Source: Phycisphaerae bacterium
GTDB taxonomy: Bacteria > Planctomycetota > Phycisphaerae > Sedimentisphaerales > Anaerobacaceae
Direction of reading: 5' to 3'
Length of the DNA stretch: 34,768 nucleotides
Assembly: GCA_021736645.1 (NCBI GenBank)
Contig: JAIPFM010000038.1
Span: 1-34,768, forward strand
Shown here: in pieces, positions 23,855-30,901 of the stretch
Layout: every line of letters begins with the position of its first letter
Position numbering within the stretch: the stretch's first letter is position 1
Notes under the pieces: model-generated
The model's input: only the letters and a program-made list of their open reading frames with translations
Databases searched by the model: none
Told to the model about the DNA's origin: nothing
Made by a program: the position numbers and the translations under genes

Positions 23855-25291
23855 TCATGCCAGGTCTTTTTTTGCACAGTCCACGATCCGATCGATTTCC
23901 CGGGCGAGGCCTGGATCAATGGGATCGGGTTCGTGTTCAGCTAAAAGGGTCTTGACCTGTTCGGTCGCACGATCGCAAAATGATTGACTGCCCTGCTGTT
24001 GCCAGACGGCCCAGCTCTGCCGGGTCCAGGCCGGTCCGGAGAGCCACAGTGCCTCGCGAAAGTGTTTGACCGTGTGTGACTCTGCCAGGAAATTGCCAGC
24101 CGGCCCCACAGCCTGGATCACGTCGCCAGCCAGCGTCGCCCGGGTCACATCAAAGCCTCGCAAAATGCGCTTGACGTAATGGCCCAATTCATTGTCCATG
24201 AAGAGCCACAGGAGACTGCCCGCATGATCGGTGCCGCAGATCCCGCAATGACCGAAAGTGTCTGCCCCGGCCTGAGCCCCGAGCATCAGGGTCACGCCCT
24301 TTTCCATGCCGGCCTGGGCATCGGGGAGTTTGGCATCGGTCAGACCCACATTGATGTACACAGGAAAGCCGTAGGACTGCGCAATCTGCACCATGGCCGC
24401 GCCCATCAGGCCCTGTTCCGGAGACCCGAACGAACAGATGCTGGTGCGCGGGTCCATGATATGTGGAATACCGCCGTAGGTCATGGGTGTGCCCGGTGCC
24501 AGGAGTTGAGTCATGACCACACCGGCGAGGATCTCTGCGTTTTCCTGGGCCAGTGTGCCGGCCAACGTGGCCGGGGCCGTACCAGAGGCCATGGCCATGG
24601 GGCCGACACTGACCGGTTGGCCGGCACCCACAAATTCCGCCACAATGTCCAGTCCATCTCCAGGCAGCTGAAGCGGACTGATGGGCTCCAGAAACGCCTC
24701 GACCATGGGGTGCTGTCTGAGTGCATCAGCGCCTCCTGCCGCGGTTCGATAGAGTTCGAGGATGTAGCGCGCGGTCCGCCCATTCTTGACCCAGCACCGC
24801 GTGGGCTTGGTCGTCGCCTTGATGAGTTCTCCTGTCAGGAAGACGTCCCGATAGGACTCGGACACTTCCTTGGGCTGTGCCATGGATCCCACAATGGTGA
24901 TATTCTCCAGGGTATCGCCCAGGGCCATGGCCTGGTGCGCATCGCCCAGTGTGGCCTGGCGCCGCTGGCCTGTGTCAAGATCGATCCAGGCGTACTGTCC
25001 CGGACTCGACATCATCACAAAGTCACCATATCCGAACCGCGCGGTCTTGCCTTTGTCCCGGCCATATAGGGTGTACCGTTTGCCGGCCTTTTGAATGGAC
25101 TCCATGACGAGCGCCTCAGGAAGTCTTGCCAGTTTTCTGTGCACATCCACAGTAGCGCCCGCCTGGGCCAGCATATCCAGTATGACATCGTGCTGTACGA
25201 CAACACCGGTCCTTTCCAGGATATGGAGACTTGTGCTATGAATCTCAGCGATCTCGACATCGGACAAGACACTCGTTTTTAGTCTGGCCAT
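23855..25291 (-). CDS. MttB/MtgB superfamily methyltransferase, non-pyrrolysine type
   Basis: 478 residues, full length for the family. The N-terminal ILERTGVVVQ, central GAGQPVSVGPMAMASGTAPA, GIPHIMDPRTSICSFGSPEQ, NVGLTDAKLPDAQAGMEKG and GADTFGHCGICGTDHA are characteristic of the trimethylamine:corrinoid methyltransferase superfamily. The frame contains no in-frame TAG, so it lacks the pyrrolysine of true MttB. Non-Pyl members (MtgB, MtpB, MtcB types) demethylate quaternary amines such as glycine betaine or proline betaine onto a corrinoid protein. No corrinoid protein or activator is in this window, so a partner must lie elsewhere. It is placed between two sugar-type oxidoreductase genes with 39 and 49 nt gaps, pointing to a methylated substrate from the same pathway. 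Cytoplasmic. Confidence 0.85.
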   Translation of the reverse strand: MARLKTSVLSDVEIAEIHSTSLHILERTGVVVQHDVILDMLAQAGATVDVHRKLARLPEALVMESIQKAGKRYTLYGRDKGKTARFGYGDFVMMSSPGQYAWIDLDTGQRRQATLGDAHQAMALGDTLENITIVGSMAQPKEVSESYRDVFLTGELIKATTKPTRCWVKNGRTARYILELYRTAAGGADALRQHPMVEAFLEPISPLQLPGDGLDIVAEFVGAGQPVSVGPMAMASGTAPATLAGTLAQENAEILAGVVMTQLLAPGTPMTYGGIPHIMDPRTSICSFGSPEQGLMGAAMVQIAQSYGFPVYINVGLTDAKLPDAQAGMEKGVTLMLGAQAGADTFGHCGICGTDHAGSLLWLFMDNELGHYVKRILRGFDVTRATLAGDVIQAVGPAGNFLAESHTVKHFREALWLSGPAWTRQSWAVWQQQGSQSFCDRATEQVKTLLAEHEPDPIDPGLAREIDRIVDCAKKDLA

Positions 25292-25340
25292 TGGACAACT
25301 CTTTTTGACGGATTTCAGGAAAGACTGCTTGAACGCACTG

Positions 25341-26438
25341 TCATGTCACAGGATGGAACCACAGATCGATCGGCCGTTTGACTCCCTGGGGCCTGAAGGG
25401 CAGATCGACCTTTCTGCCTTGACCGGCAGACTGATATGCGGCATAGAGGACTTCCTGAACGAGGCGTCCATCTTCACCTGTGGCCTGGGGGGCTTCCTTG
25501 GCGCGCACGCATCGGGCAAAATGATGCATTTCCTGGGGGAAGCCATAGTTCCACAACTCTTCAAAGACCGGATAGGTCCAGCCCTGGGTGGTCGGGGCCT
25601 TTTCCACGGCATAGCCGAATCCGTACTCGCTGTACGTGGGCAAGGCATTGCCCATGTGGAGATCCGCGTACGTGACACCGCCCTCGCCGTACACCTCGAT
25701 ACGATCTTCCATGCCGCCGCGCCTGGCCCAACTGTCCTCGATCAGGCCGACTGCGTTGTTTTCGAATTCAACGATACAGATGGAATTGTCTTCGCCCTTT
25801 GTCTTGTCACTGTGTACATAGGTGCCCATCTGGCAGAACACGTTCTTGATCTTGGGACGCCCCAGGAACCAGTGACAGAAGGCAATACCGTGACACCCCA
25901 TGTCCATGAGCACACCGCCGCCGGACTGGTTCACATCCCAGAACCAGGGCGCATGCGGGCCAAAGTGCTTTTCGCACTGCTTGACCATGTAGACCTTGCC
26001 GAACGCCCCCTGGTCCGCCATTTCCTTGGCCTTGACATACTTGGGCGTAAAGAACAGTTCTTCTGCATACATGAGCAGCACGCCCTGCTTCCTGCAGGTA
26101 TCGATCATCAGGTCCGCCTCTTCCAGCGTCATGCACAGCGGTTTTTCGCACACCACGTGCTTGCCCGCATTCGCAATGTCCACGGTCATTTGGTAGTGCA
26201 AAGCATTGGGCGCCGTGATAGTCACCATCTCGAGGTCCTTTTCCTTCAGCATGTCGCGATAGTCCGTGAAGACCCTTGGAATGCCGTATTGTCCGGCCAG
26301 CTTTTCTGCATGACCGGATGTGGGCGACGCCACAGCCACGACTTCAGCCTCATCCGGCATGATCTTGAATGAAGCCGCATGGATATCCGCTTCAAATCCT
26401 GAACCGATGATGCCGACCTTGACTCTACCTTTGGGCAT
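25341..26438 (-). CDS. cytoplasmic Gfo/Idh/MocA family oxidoreductase
   Basis: 365 residues from the ATG at 26438, with AAGGAG upstream. There is no signal peptide: it begins with the Rossmann strand VKVGIIGSGFEADIH. The catalytic-type lysine is Lys99 in CEKPL. The C-terminal domain has SGGGVLMDMGCHGIAFCHW, with the usual D-x-G-x-H arrangement. It resembles sugar or inositol dehydrogenases acting on imported monomers. It lies 34 nt after the Tat-exported paralogue and 49 nt before the MttB-like gene. The pairing of an exported and a cytoplasmic oxidoreductase suggests two steps of the same pathway, which is inference. Confidence 0.88.
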   Translation of the reverse strand: MPKGRVKVGIIGSGFEADIHAASFKIMPDEAEVVAVASPTSGHAEKLAGQYGIPRVFTDYRDMLKEKDLEMVTITAPNALHYQMTVDIANAGKHVVCEKPLCMTLEEADLMIDTCRKQGVLLMYAEELFFTPKYVKAKEMADQGAFGKVYMVKQCEKHFGPHAPWFWDVNQSGGGVLMDMGCHGIAFCHWFLGRPKIKNVFCQMGTYVHSDKTKGEDNSICIVEFENNAVGLIEDSWARRGGMEDRIEVYGEGGVTYADLHMGNALPTYSEYGFGYAVEKAPTTQGWTYPVFEELWNYGFPQEMHHFARCVRAKEAPQATGEDGRLVQEVLYAAYQSAGQGRKVDLPFRPQGVKRPIDLWFHPVT

Positions 26439-26472
26439 GGTTTCGTTCTCCTTTTCGTCTCTCATATGGGTT

Positions 26473-27711
26473 TCAGGCTTTTATGACCGGCCAGTCAAAC
26501 GTGGTCCGGATGTCGATGTGACGACCGGTCTTACTTGATTCGCGGCAGGCGATCATGATCTCCAGACAATGCAGTGCATGTTCGGCCGTGACCAGGGAGC
26601 GTTCACCCGTGAGCAGGCGCTTGGCCACATAGGCGGCCCCCTGCTGCCATTCAAATCCCTGGGTGTCCGTACACCAGCGTTTCATCTGAGGATCTTCTTC
26701 TGTCGCCAGATCCACGCCCACTGGCCCCCAATCGTAACCGACCAGATCCATGACCCCGCTGTCGCCGAAGATCTCAATGGTCGTCTTGTCCTTTTCCATG
26801 GCGTCGTGAGGTTTGGCGCGATCGAACAGGGAAAACCCGGTCATGATCTGGCTGAACACACCATGGCCGTGGTCAATGAGCAGTTGAGCGTTTTCATCGG
26901 TGTTGACCTCGACCTTGACCTTCTCGCCTTCGTGGGTCGTGACCGTGACTTCAGGATGGAGAATACCGGCCAGGCCAGTGACGCGCCGAGCCGGCCCCAG
27001 CAGACCGGTCAGGGTCGTAATGTTGTACACACCCAGATCGTACAGACTCCCGCCTCCGTCCTTGAAGAACTCTGGCGCCCAGAGCCACTTGTGGCCATTG
27101 TGACCGTAAAAGGCACGTGCACCTGCCAGACGTCCCAGTTTGCCGGCAGCCAGGGTCCGGGCCATGAACTCGAACTGAGGACTGGTGACCATGCAGGGTG
27201 CAGCCCAGAAGCCGACGGTCTGCTTCTTGGCCAGGTCGATCAGTTCCTGTCCGTCTCTGACGCTGTTGGCCAGTGACTTCTCGCTCCACACATGCTTGCC
27301 GGCCTGCAGGCCGATCTTGTTGATCTTGTAGTGTTCAGTCATGGAGGTGGTATTCACCAGCAGATCGAAGTCCACGCCTTTGAGCATCTCGTCGATATGA
27401 CCGTATACGTGGGGAATCTGGTAGTCCTTGGCCCTCTGCTCGGCTCGGGGACGGATGATGTCGCAGCAACTGACCAGGTCGATGTAGGACCGGGCCTTCA
27501 GATTGGGAATGTACTTCCAGGACACGCTGCCGCAGCCGATAATGCCCACGCGAATCTTCTTCCCATTCGGCACGGCTCGCCCCTTGTGCACAGTGGCCAG
27601 AACAGGGCAGGTTCCCAGCGTGGCCAGGGCTGCGGCCTGACCTGTGGTGTGCAAAAAGGCCCGACGCGACAGGATTTGAGTGTGTGTCGTATCAGAGTCT
27701 TTGGACAACAT
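26473..27711 (-). CDS. Tat-exported Gfo/Idh/MocA family oxidoreductase with EKS variant
   Basis: 412 residues. Twin-arginine signal SRRAFL at 15-20 and hydrophobic stretch to about 42. Rossmann motif VGIIGCGSVSWKYI. The family block that normally reads EKP is WSEKSLA here, with Lys145 followed by Ser146. The C-terminal domain has DGGGSLYDLGVYNITTLTGL, so the usual second histidine of D-x-G-x-H is replaced by Tyr. GGAGG lies upstream of the ATG. It is from a different subfamily than the other three Gfo/Idh/MocA proteins of the window. The changed active-site positions make its reaction hard to predict. It is 109 nt downstream of the 3-hydroxyisobutyrate-type dehydrogenase gene, with a heptamer array in between. 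Confidence 0.85.
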   Translation of the reverse strand: MLSKDSDTTHTQILSRRAFLHTTGQAAALATLGTCPVLATVHKGRAVPNGKKIRVGIIGCGSVSWKYIPNLKARSYIDLVSCCDIIRPRAEQRAKDYQIPHVYGHIDEMLKGVDFDLLVNTTSMTEHYKINKIGLQAGKHVWSEKSLANSVRDGQELIDLAKKQTVGFWAAPCMVTSPQFEFMARTLAAGKLGRLAGARAFYGHNGHKWLWAPEFFKDGGGSLYDLGVYNITTLTGLLGPARRVTGLAGILHPEVTVTTHEGEKVKVEVNTDENAQLLIDHGHGVFSQIMTGFSLFDRAKPHDAMEKDKTTIEIFGDSGVMDLVGYDWGPVGVDLATEEDPQMKRWCTDTQGFEWQQGAAYVAKRLLTGERSLVTAEHALHCLEIMIACRESSKTGRHIDIRTTFDWPVIKA

Positions 27712-27730
27712 GGCAAACCTCCATTCTCAG

Positions 27731-27821
27731 CAATAACGAGCAACCAACAGCCAACAACCAACAACGAATAACGAACAGCGAATAACGAATAACAAACAAC
27801 CAGAAACCAGAAACCAGCAAC
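27731..27821 (-). repeat. 13-unit phase-perfect heptamer array, unit about SAAYAAC
   Basis: Thirteen consecutive 7-nt units on the plus strand: CAATAAC, GAGCAAC, CAACAGC, CAACAAC, CAACAAC, GAATAAC, GAACAGC, GAATAAC, GAATAAC, AAACAAC, CAGAAAC, CAGAAAC, CAGCAAC. No phase shift occurs over 91 bases although the units differ. Its last base is the first base of the stop triplet of the gene at 27821-28678, so the array abuts the stop codon. Confidence 0.9.
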
Positions 27822-28678
27822 TACTTAAACAACTCCCAGAGTCCTTGAGTGCCCAGACGACCGAGCCCCTTGGCTTGGGCGTTTTCGAAGAGTTTTTTGG
27901 CCAGTGCTGTGCCGCTCATAGACGCCTCGTGATTCTCACCCAGTTCGGCCGTGTAGTTGAGGTCCTTGCAGAGCAGATCGATCATGAAGCCCGGTGCCAT
28001 GTCATCGGCCACGATCTTGGGACCCAGGTTGGCCAGGGCCCAGGACCCGCCTGCACCACTGGAGACCACATCCACCATCACGGCCGGGTCGAGTCCGGCC
28101 TTGCCCGCCAGGGCAATGCCCTCACAGCAGGCCAGCATGTGCAGGGCACAGAACAATTGATTGCACGCCTTGCAGGTCTGGCCCATGCCCACAGGCCCCA
28201 CATGCGTGACCTTGGAGCCGAGCACGTTGAACAGCGGCAGACACCTGTCAAAGACCGCCTTGTCGCCCCCCACCATAATGGACAGCGTGCCCTTTTGAGC
28301 GCCCACGTCTCCGCCTGAGACCGGGGCATCCAGATACGCCACACCCAGCCCTGCCAGGCGTTGGGCAAAGTCCTGCGTGGCGTGCGGTGAAATTGTGCTG
28401 TTGTCCACAACAATCAGGCCTTTGTGGGCGCCCTCAGCCACACCCAGCGGGCTAAATAGGATCTCCTCCACATCTGATGTGTCTGTGACATTCATAAACA
28501 CCACGTCGCTCTGCGCAGTCAACTGTGCAGCCGTGTCACACACACCTGCCCCCAACTCACGCAACGGCTCACACCTGGCCCGTGTTCGGTTGAACACGCT
28601 CAGTGCATAGCCGGCCTTGAGTAGATTTCCCGCCATGGGCCGCCCCATGATGCCAATCCCGATGTATCCAACCTTCAT
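27821..28678 (-). CDS. 3-hydroxyisobutyrate / 2-hydroxy-3-oxopropionate dehydrogenase family protein
   Basis: 285 residues, full length. The N-terminal motif VGYIGIGIMGRPMAGNLL is the beta-hydroxyacid dehydrogenase NAD(P)-binding site, DAPVSGGDVGAQKG (117-130) the substrate-binding block, and Lys170 in GQTCKACNQ the catalytic lysine; CKDL at 237-240 is the conserved cofactor block. Members include tartronate semialdehyde reductase (glxR/garR), gamma-hydroxybutyrate and 3-hydroxyisobutyrate dehydrogenases. In a sugar-acid context, reduction of tartronate semialdehyde to glycerate is the likelier role, but this is inference. AAGGGG precedes the ATG. It is the first gene of the minus-strand cluster. 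Confidence 0.88.
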   Translation of the reverse strand: MKVGYIGIGIMGRPMAGNLLKAGYALSVFNRTRARCEPLRELGAGVCDTAAQLTAQSDVVFMNVTDTSDVEEILFSPLGVAEGAHKGLIVVDNSTISPHATQDFAQRLAGLGVAYLDAPVSGGDVGAQKGTLSIMVGGDKAVFDRCLPLFNVLGSKVTHVGPVGMGQTCKACNQLFCALHMLACCEGIALAGKAGLDPAVMVDVVSSGAGGSWALANLGPKIVADDMAPGFMIDLLCKDLNYTAELGENHEASMSGTALAKKLFENAQAKGLGRLGTQGLWELFK

Positions 28679-28686
28679 GTGAGCCC

Positions 28687-28772
28687 CTTAAAACTGAACA
28701 ACAAACACTGAAAACTCCGAACTGAAAGCCTACCACCTGGGGCCTAAAACTGAAAACCTAAAACTGAAAACT
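28687..28772 (-). repeat. heptamer array, units CTGAAAA and CCTAAAA
   Basis: Plus-strand units: CTGAACA, ACAAACA, CTGAAAA, CTCCGAA, CTGAAAG, CCTACCA, CCTGGGG, CCTAAAA, CTGAAAA, CCTAAAA, CTGAAAA, CTTTTTT. The middle CCTACCACCTGGGGCC may be a decayed relative of the hairpin element at 15070 and 22359. It lies in the divergent region, eight nt upstream of the dehydrogenase start. Confidence 0.75.
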
Positions 28773-28803
28773 TTTTTGACATCTCCATGACTCAACTAGA
28801 GGC

Positions 28804-28832
28804 TTGCATTTCCCTCCCAAAGCCTGTATAAT
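28804..28832 (+). promoter_or_regulatory. strong sigma70 promoter for the glucuronokinase-galU operon
   Basis: TTGCAT at 28804-28809, a 17-nt spacer and a consensus TATAAT at 28827-28832. Transcription would start near 28839, giving a leader of about 35 nt before the ATG at 28874. Confidence 0.8.
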
Positions 28833-28873
28833 ACTTGTTTTATATCAATTTATATTGACGAGAGTGAAGCTTT

Positions 28874-29896
28874 ATGATAATCCGAGCAAAGTCGTATCCC
28901 AGGGCCGGTTTGATTGGCAATCCATCGGATGGGTATTTCGGGAAAACGATTTCGTTTTCATTTGGCAATTTCTGCGCAGAGGTGATTCTGTACGAGAGCC
29001 CGGAACTCGAAATCCTGCCCTGCCAGAAGGATCAATCCTGTTTCGGAAGTGTCCAGGACCTGGTCAAGGACGTGGAACTGCATGGCTACTACGGCGGCAT
29101 CCGCCTGCTCAAGGCCACGATCAAGCGGTTTTTCGACTACTGCCGGGCAAAACAGATCGACCTGAACACACGTAACTTCACGATCCGCTACAATTCCGAT
29201 ATACCCCACGGCGTGGGTCTGGCCGGGTCCAGCGCCATTATCACGGCGTGCCTGCGTGCCCTGACCACGTTTTACGGGGTCACCATTCCCAAGCCCACCC
29301 AGGCCAGCCTGATCCTGTCTGCCGAGGTGGACGAACTGCATATCTCCGCTGGCCTGCAGGACCGTGTGATCCAGGTGTATCAGGGTGTCGTGTTCATGGA
29401 CTTTGACAGAACCCTCATGGAGAAACAGGGCCATGGTTTGTACGAACCCCTGGACCCAGCACTGCTGCCGCCTTTGTATGTGGCGTACCAGGAGGACCTG
29501 TCCGAGGTGTCGTCCAAGTTCCACAACAACATCCGGGAGCGTTTTGAACTGGGCGACAAAAAGATCATCGCGGCCATGAAGTACTGGGCCCAACTGGCAG
29601 CCAAGACACGCAAATGTCTGCTGGACGGTGACCTGGACGGCATCCCTGCACTGCTGAACGCCAACTTCGACAAGCGTGCCAGCATCTACAAGATCAGCCC
29701 GGACAACATCAAGATGGTACAGACTGCCCGCGCCCAGGGCGCCAGCGCCAAATTCACGGGCTCCGGCGGTGCCATTGTGGGCACATACACAGACCAGAAA
29801 ATGTTTAACGCACTCAAGAGAGAACTGGGCAAGCTGGATGTCAAGGTTATCAAACCAAACCTGGTTGGACCGTCCCAGTGCGCCTGCTGCGAGTAA
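28874..29896 (+). CDS. GHMP kinase, glucuronokinase-like
   Basis: 340 residues. The N-terminal RAGLIGNPSDGYFGKTISFS, the GYYGGIRLL block (71-79), the phosphate loop IPHGVGLAGSSAI (110-122) and SAGLQDRVIQVYQG (158-171, Asp163 as catalytic candidate) closely follow plant-type glucuronokinase, including the PLDPALLPPLYV segment; the third GHMP motif is KFTGSGGAIVG near residue 305. Such an enzyme phosphorylates D-glucuronate to glucuronate-1-phosphate with ATP. It is eleven nt upstream of a galU-like gene, which could convert the product to a UDP-sugar. Cytoplasmic. A weak GAGAG Shine-Dalgarno and a consensus promoter precede it. It might instead act on another sugar, so the substrate needs assay. 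Confidence 0.85.
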   Translation: MIIRAKSYPRAGLIGNPSDGYFGKTISFSFGNFCAEVILYESPELEILPCQKDQSCFGSVQDLVKDVELHGYYGGIRLLKATIKRFFDYCRAKQIDLNTRNFTIRYNSDIPHGVGLAGSSAIITACLRALTTFYGVTIPKPTQASLILSAEVDELHISAGLQDRVIQVYQGVVFMDFDRTLMEKQGHGLYEPLDPALLPPLYVAYQEDLSEVSSKFHNNIRERFELGDKKIIAAMKYWAQLAAKTRKCLLDGDLDGIPALLNANFDKRASIYKISPDNIKMVQTARAQGASAKFTGSGGAIVGTYTDQKMFNALKRELGKLDVKVIKPNLVGPSQCACCE

Positions 29897-29906
29897 AAAG
29901 GTGAGC

Positions 29907-30791
29907 ATGACAACACAGAACAGCATTCGAAAGGCCGTGATCCCAGCGGCAGGATTTGGCACCCGTTTTCTACCTGCCACCAAGTCCCAACCCAAGGAGA
30001 TGCTTCCCATCGTGGACACACCGGTGATCCAGTACGTGGTGGAAGAGGCTGTGGCCTCGGGCATCACGGATATCCTCATGGTCATTGGCAAGGGCAAGCG
30101 CGCGATCGAAGAACACTTTGACCGCAGCTTCCAGCTCGAAGACCAACTGGAGCGTCAGGGCAAGATCAAGGAACTGGAGATGATCCGCCGCGTATCCGAC
30201 ATTGCCACGATCCATTTTGTGTGGCAAAAGGAAATGCTCGGCCTGGGTCACGCCGTGCTGTGCGCACGCAACCATGTGGGCCATGAACCCTTTGCCGTGC
30301 TCCTGGGTGACACGGTCATCGGCTCCGAGGTCCCTGCCACGCAGCAGCTCATCGACGTGTACAACCACTACCGCGGTTCTGCCGTGATCCTTGAAGAGAT
30401 CGAACGCGAAAAGGTCACACGCTACGGCGTGCTCAAGGGCAATGAAATCGACACGGGCCTGTATCAGGTCGAGGATTTCGTGGAAAAACCCAGTGTCGAG
30501 GAGGCCCCTTCCAACCTGGCCTTTGCAGGCAGATACGTGTTCACACCGGAGATCTTCCAGTTCCTGGAAAACACCCCGCCCGGCAAGGGCGGCGAGATCC
30601 AGCTCACAGACGCCATGCGCACCATGGTCAAACACCAGGCCATGTACGGCAAGACACTGGCAGGCAAACGCTACGACATCGGCAACAAAGAGGGCTTCAT
30701 CAAGACCAACCTCGAATTCGGCCTCAAGGACCCGGAGATCTCGGATCAGCTCAAGGCCTATATCAAGCAGTTGGCCAAGGATCTGGGGTAG
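29907..30791 (+). CDS. galU: UTP--glucose-1-phosphate uridylyltransferase (GalU-type)
   Basis: 294 residues from the ATG at 29907, with AAAGGTGA just upstream; the frame is open further upstream only through the kinase gene in another frame. Motifs: AVIPAAGFGTRFLPATKSQP (10-29, nucleotide binding), KEMLPIVDTPVIQYVVEEA, VLLGDTVIG where most GalU have LLGDD, VEDFVEKPS with Lys194, and GRYVFTPEIF. Known GalU makes UDP-glucose and PPi. Next to a glucuronokinase-like enzyme it might use glucuronate-1-phosphate to give UDP-glucuronate, as the UDP-sugar pyrophosphorylase does in plants; this is inference. It is translationally close to the kinase (10-nt gap) and no terminator is seen after it. Confidence 0.9.
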   Translation: MTTQNSIRKAVIPAAGFGTRFLPATKSQPKEMLPIVDTPVIQYVVEEAVASGITDILMVIGKGKRAIEEHFDRSFQLEDQLERQGKIKELEMIRRVSDIATIHFVWQKEMLGLGHAVLCARNHVGHEPFAVLLGDTVIGSEVPATQQLIDVYNHYRGSAVILEEIEREKVTRYGVLKGNEIDTGLYQVEDFVEKPSVEEAPSNLAFAGRYVFTPEIFQFLENTPPGKGGEIQLTDAMRTMVKHQAMYGKTLAGKRYDIGNKEGFIKTNLEFGLKDPEISDQLKAYIKQLAKDLG

Positions 30792-30803
30792 AGGGGTTAG
30801 TGC

Positions 30804-30832
30804 TTGAATTACCTACTCCCCCCAGGTATACT
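30804..30832 (+). promoter_or_regulatory. sigma70 promoter for the fourth Gfo/Idh/MocA gene
   Basis: TTGAAT at 30804-30809 and TATACT at 30827-30832 with a 17-nt spacer; it lies 13 nt after the galU stop and about 70 nt before the next ATG, so the oxidoreductase gene is probably a separate transcription unit. Confidence 0.7.
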
Positions 30833-30901
30833 GTTTGTGCTCGTAGCAGGAAGTACTTGTGATTATGGTCTCAAGGTTGTGCATTCAGAAAGGTATCATT
30901 C

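Noticed and set aside
23855..25291. Pyrrolysine (in-frame amber) in the MttB-like gene
   Set aside because: The frame is continuous at family length without an in-frame TAG, so it is a non-pyrrolysine member.
27731..27821. CRISPR array
   Set aside because: Units are 7 nt, degenerate and lack spacers; no cas genes are present in the window.
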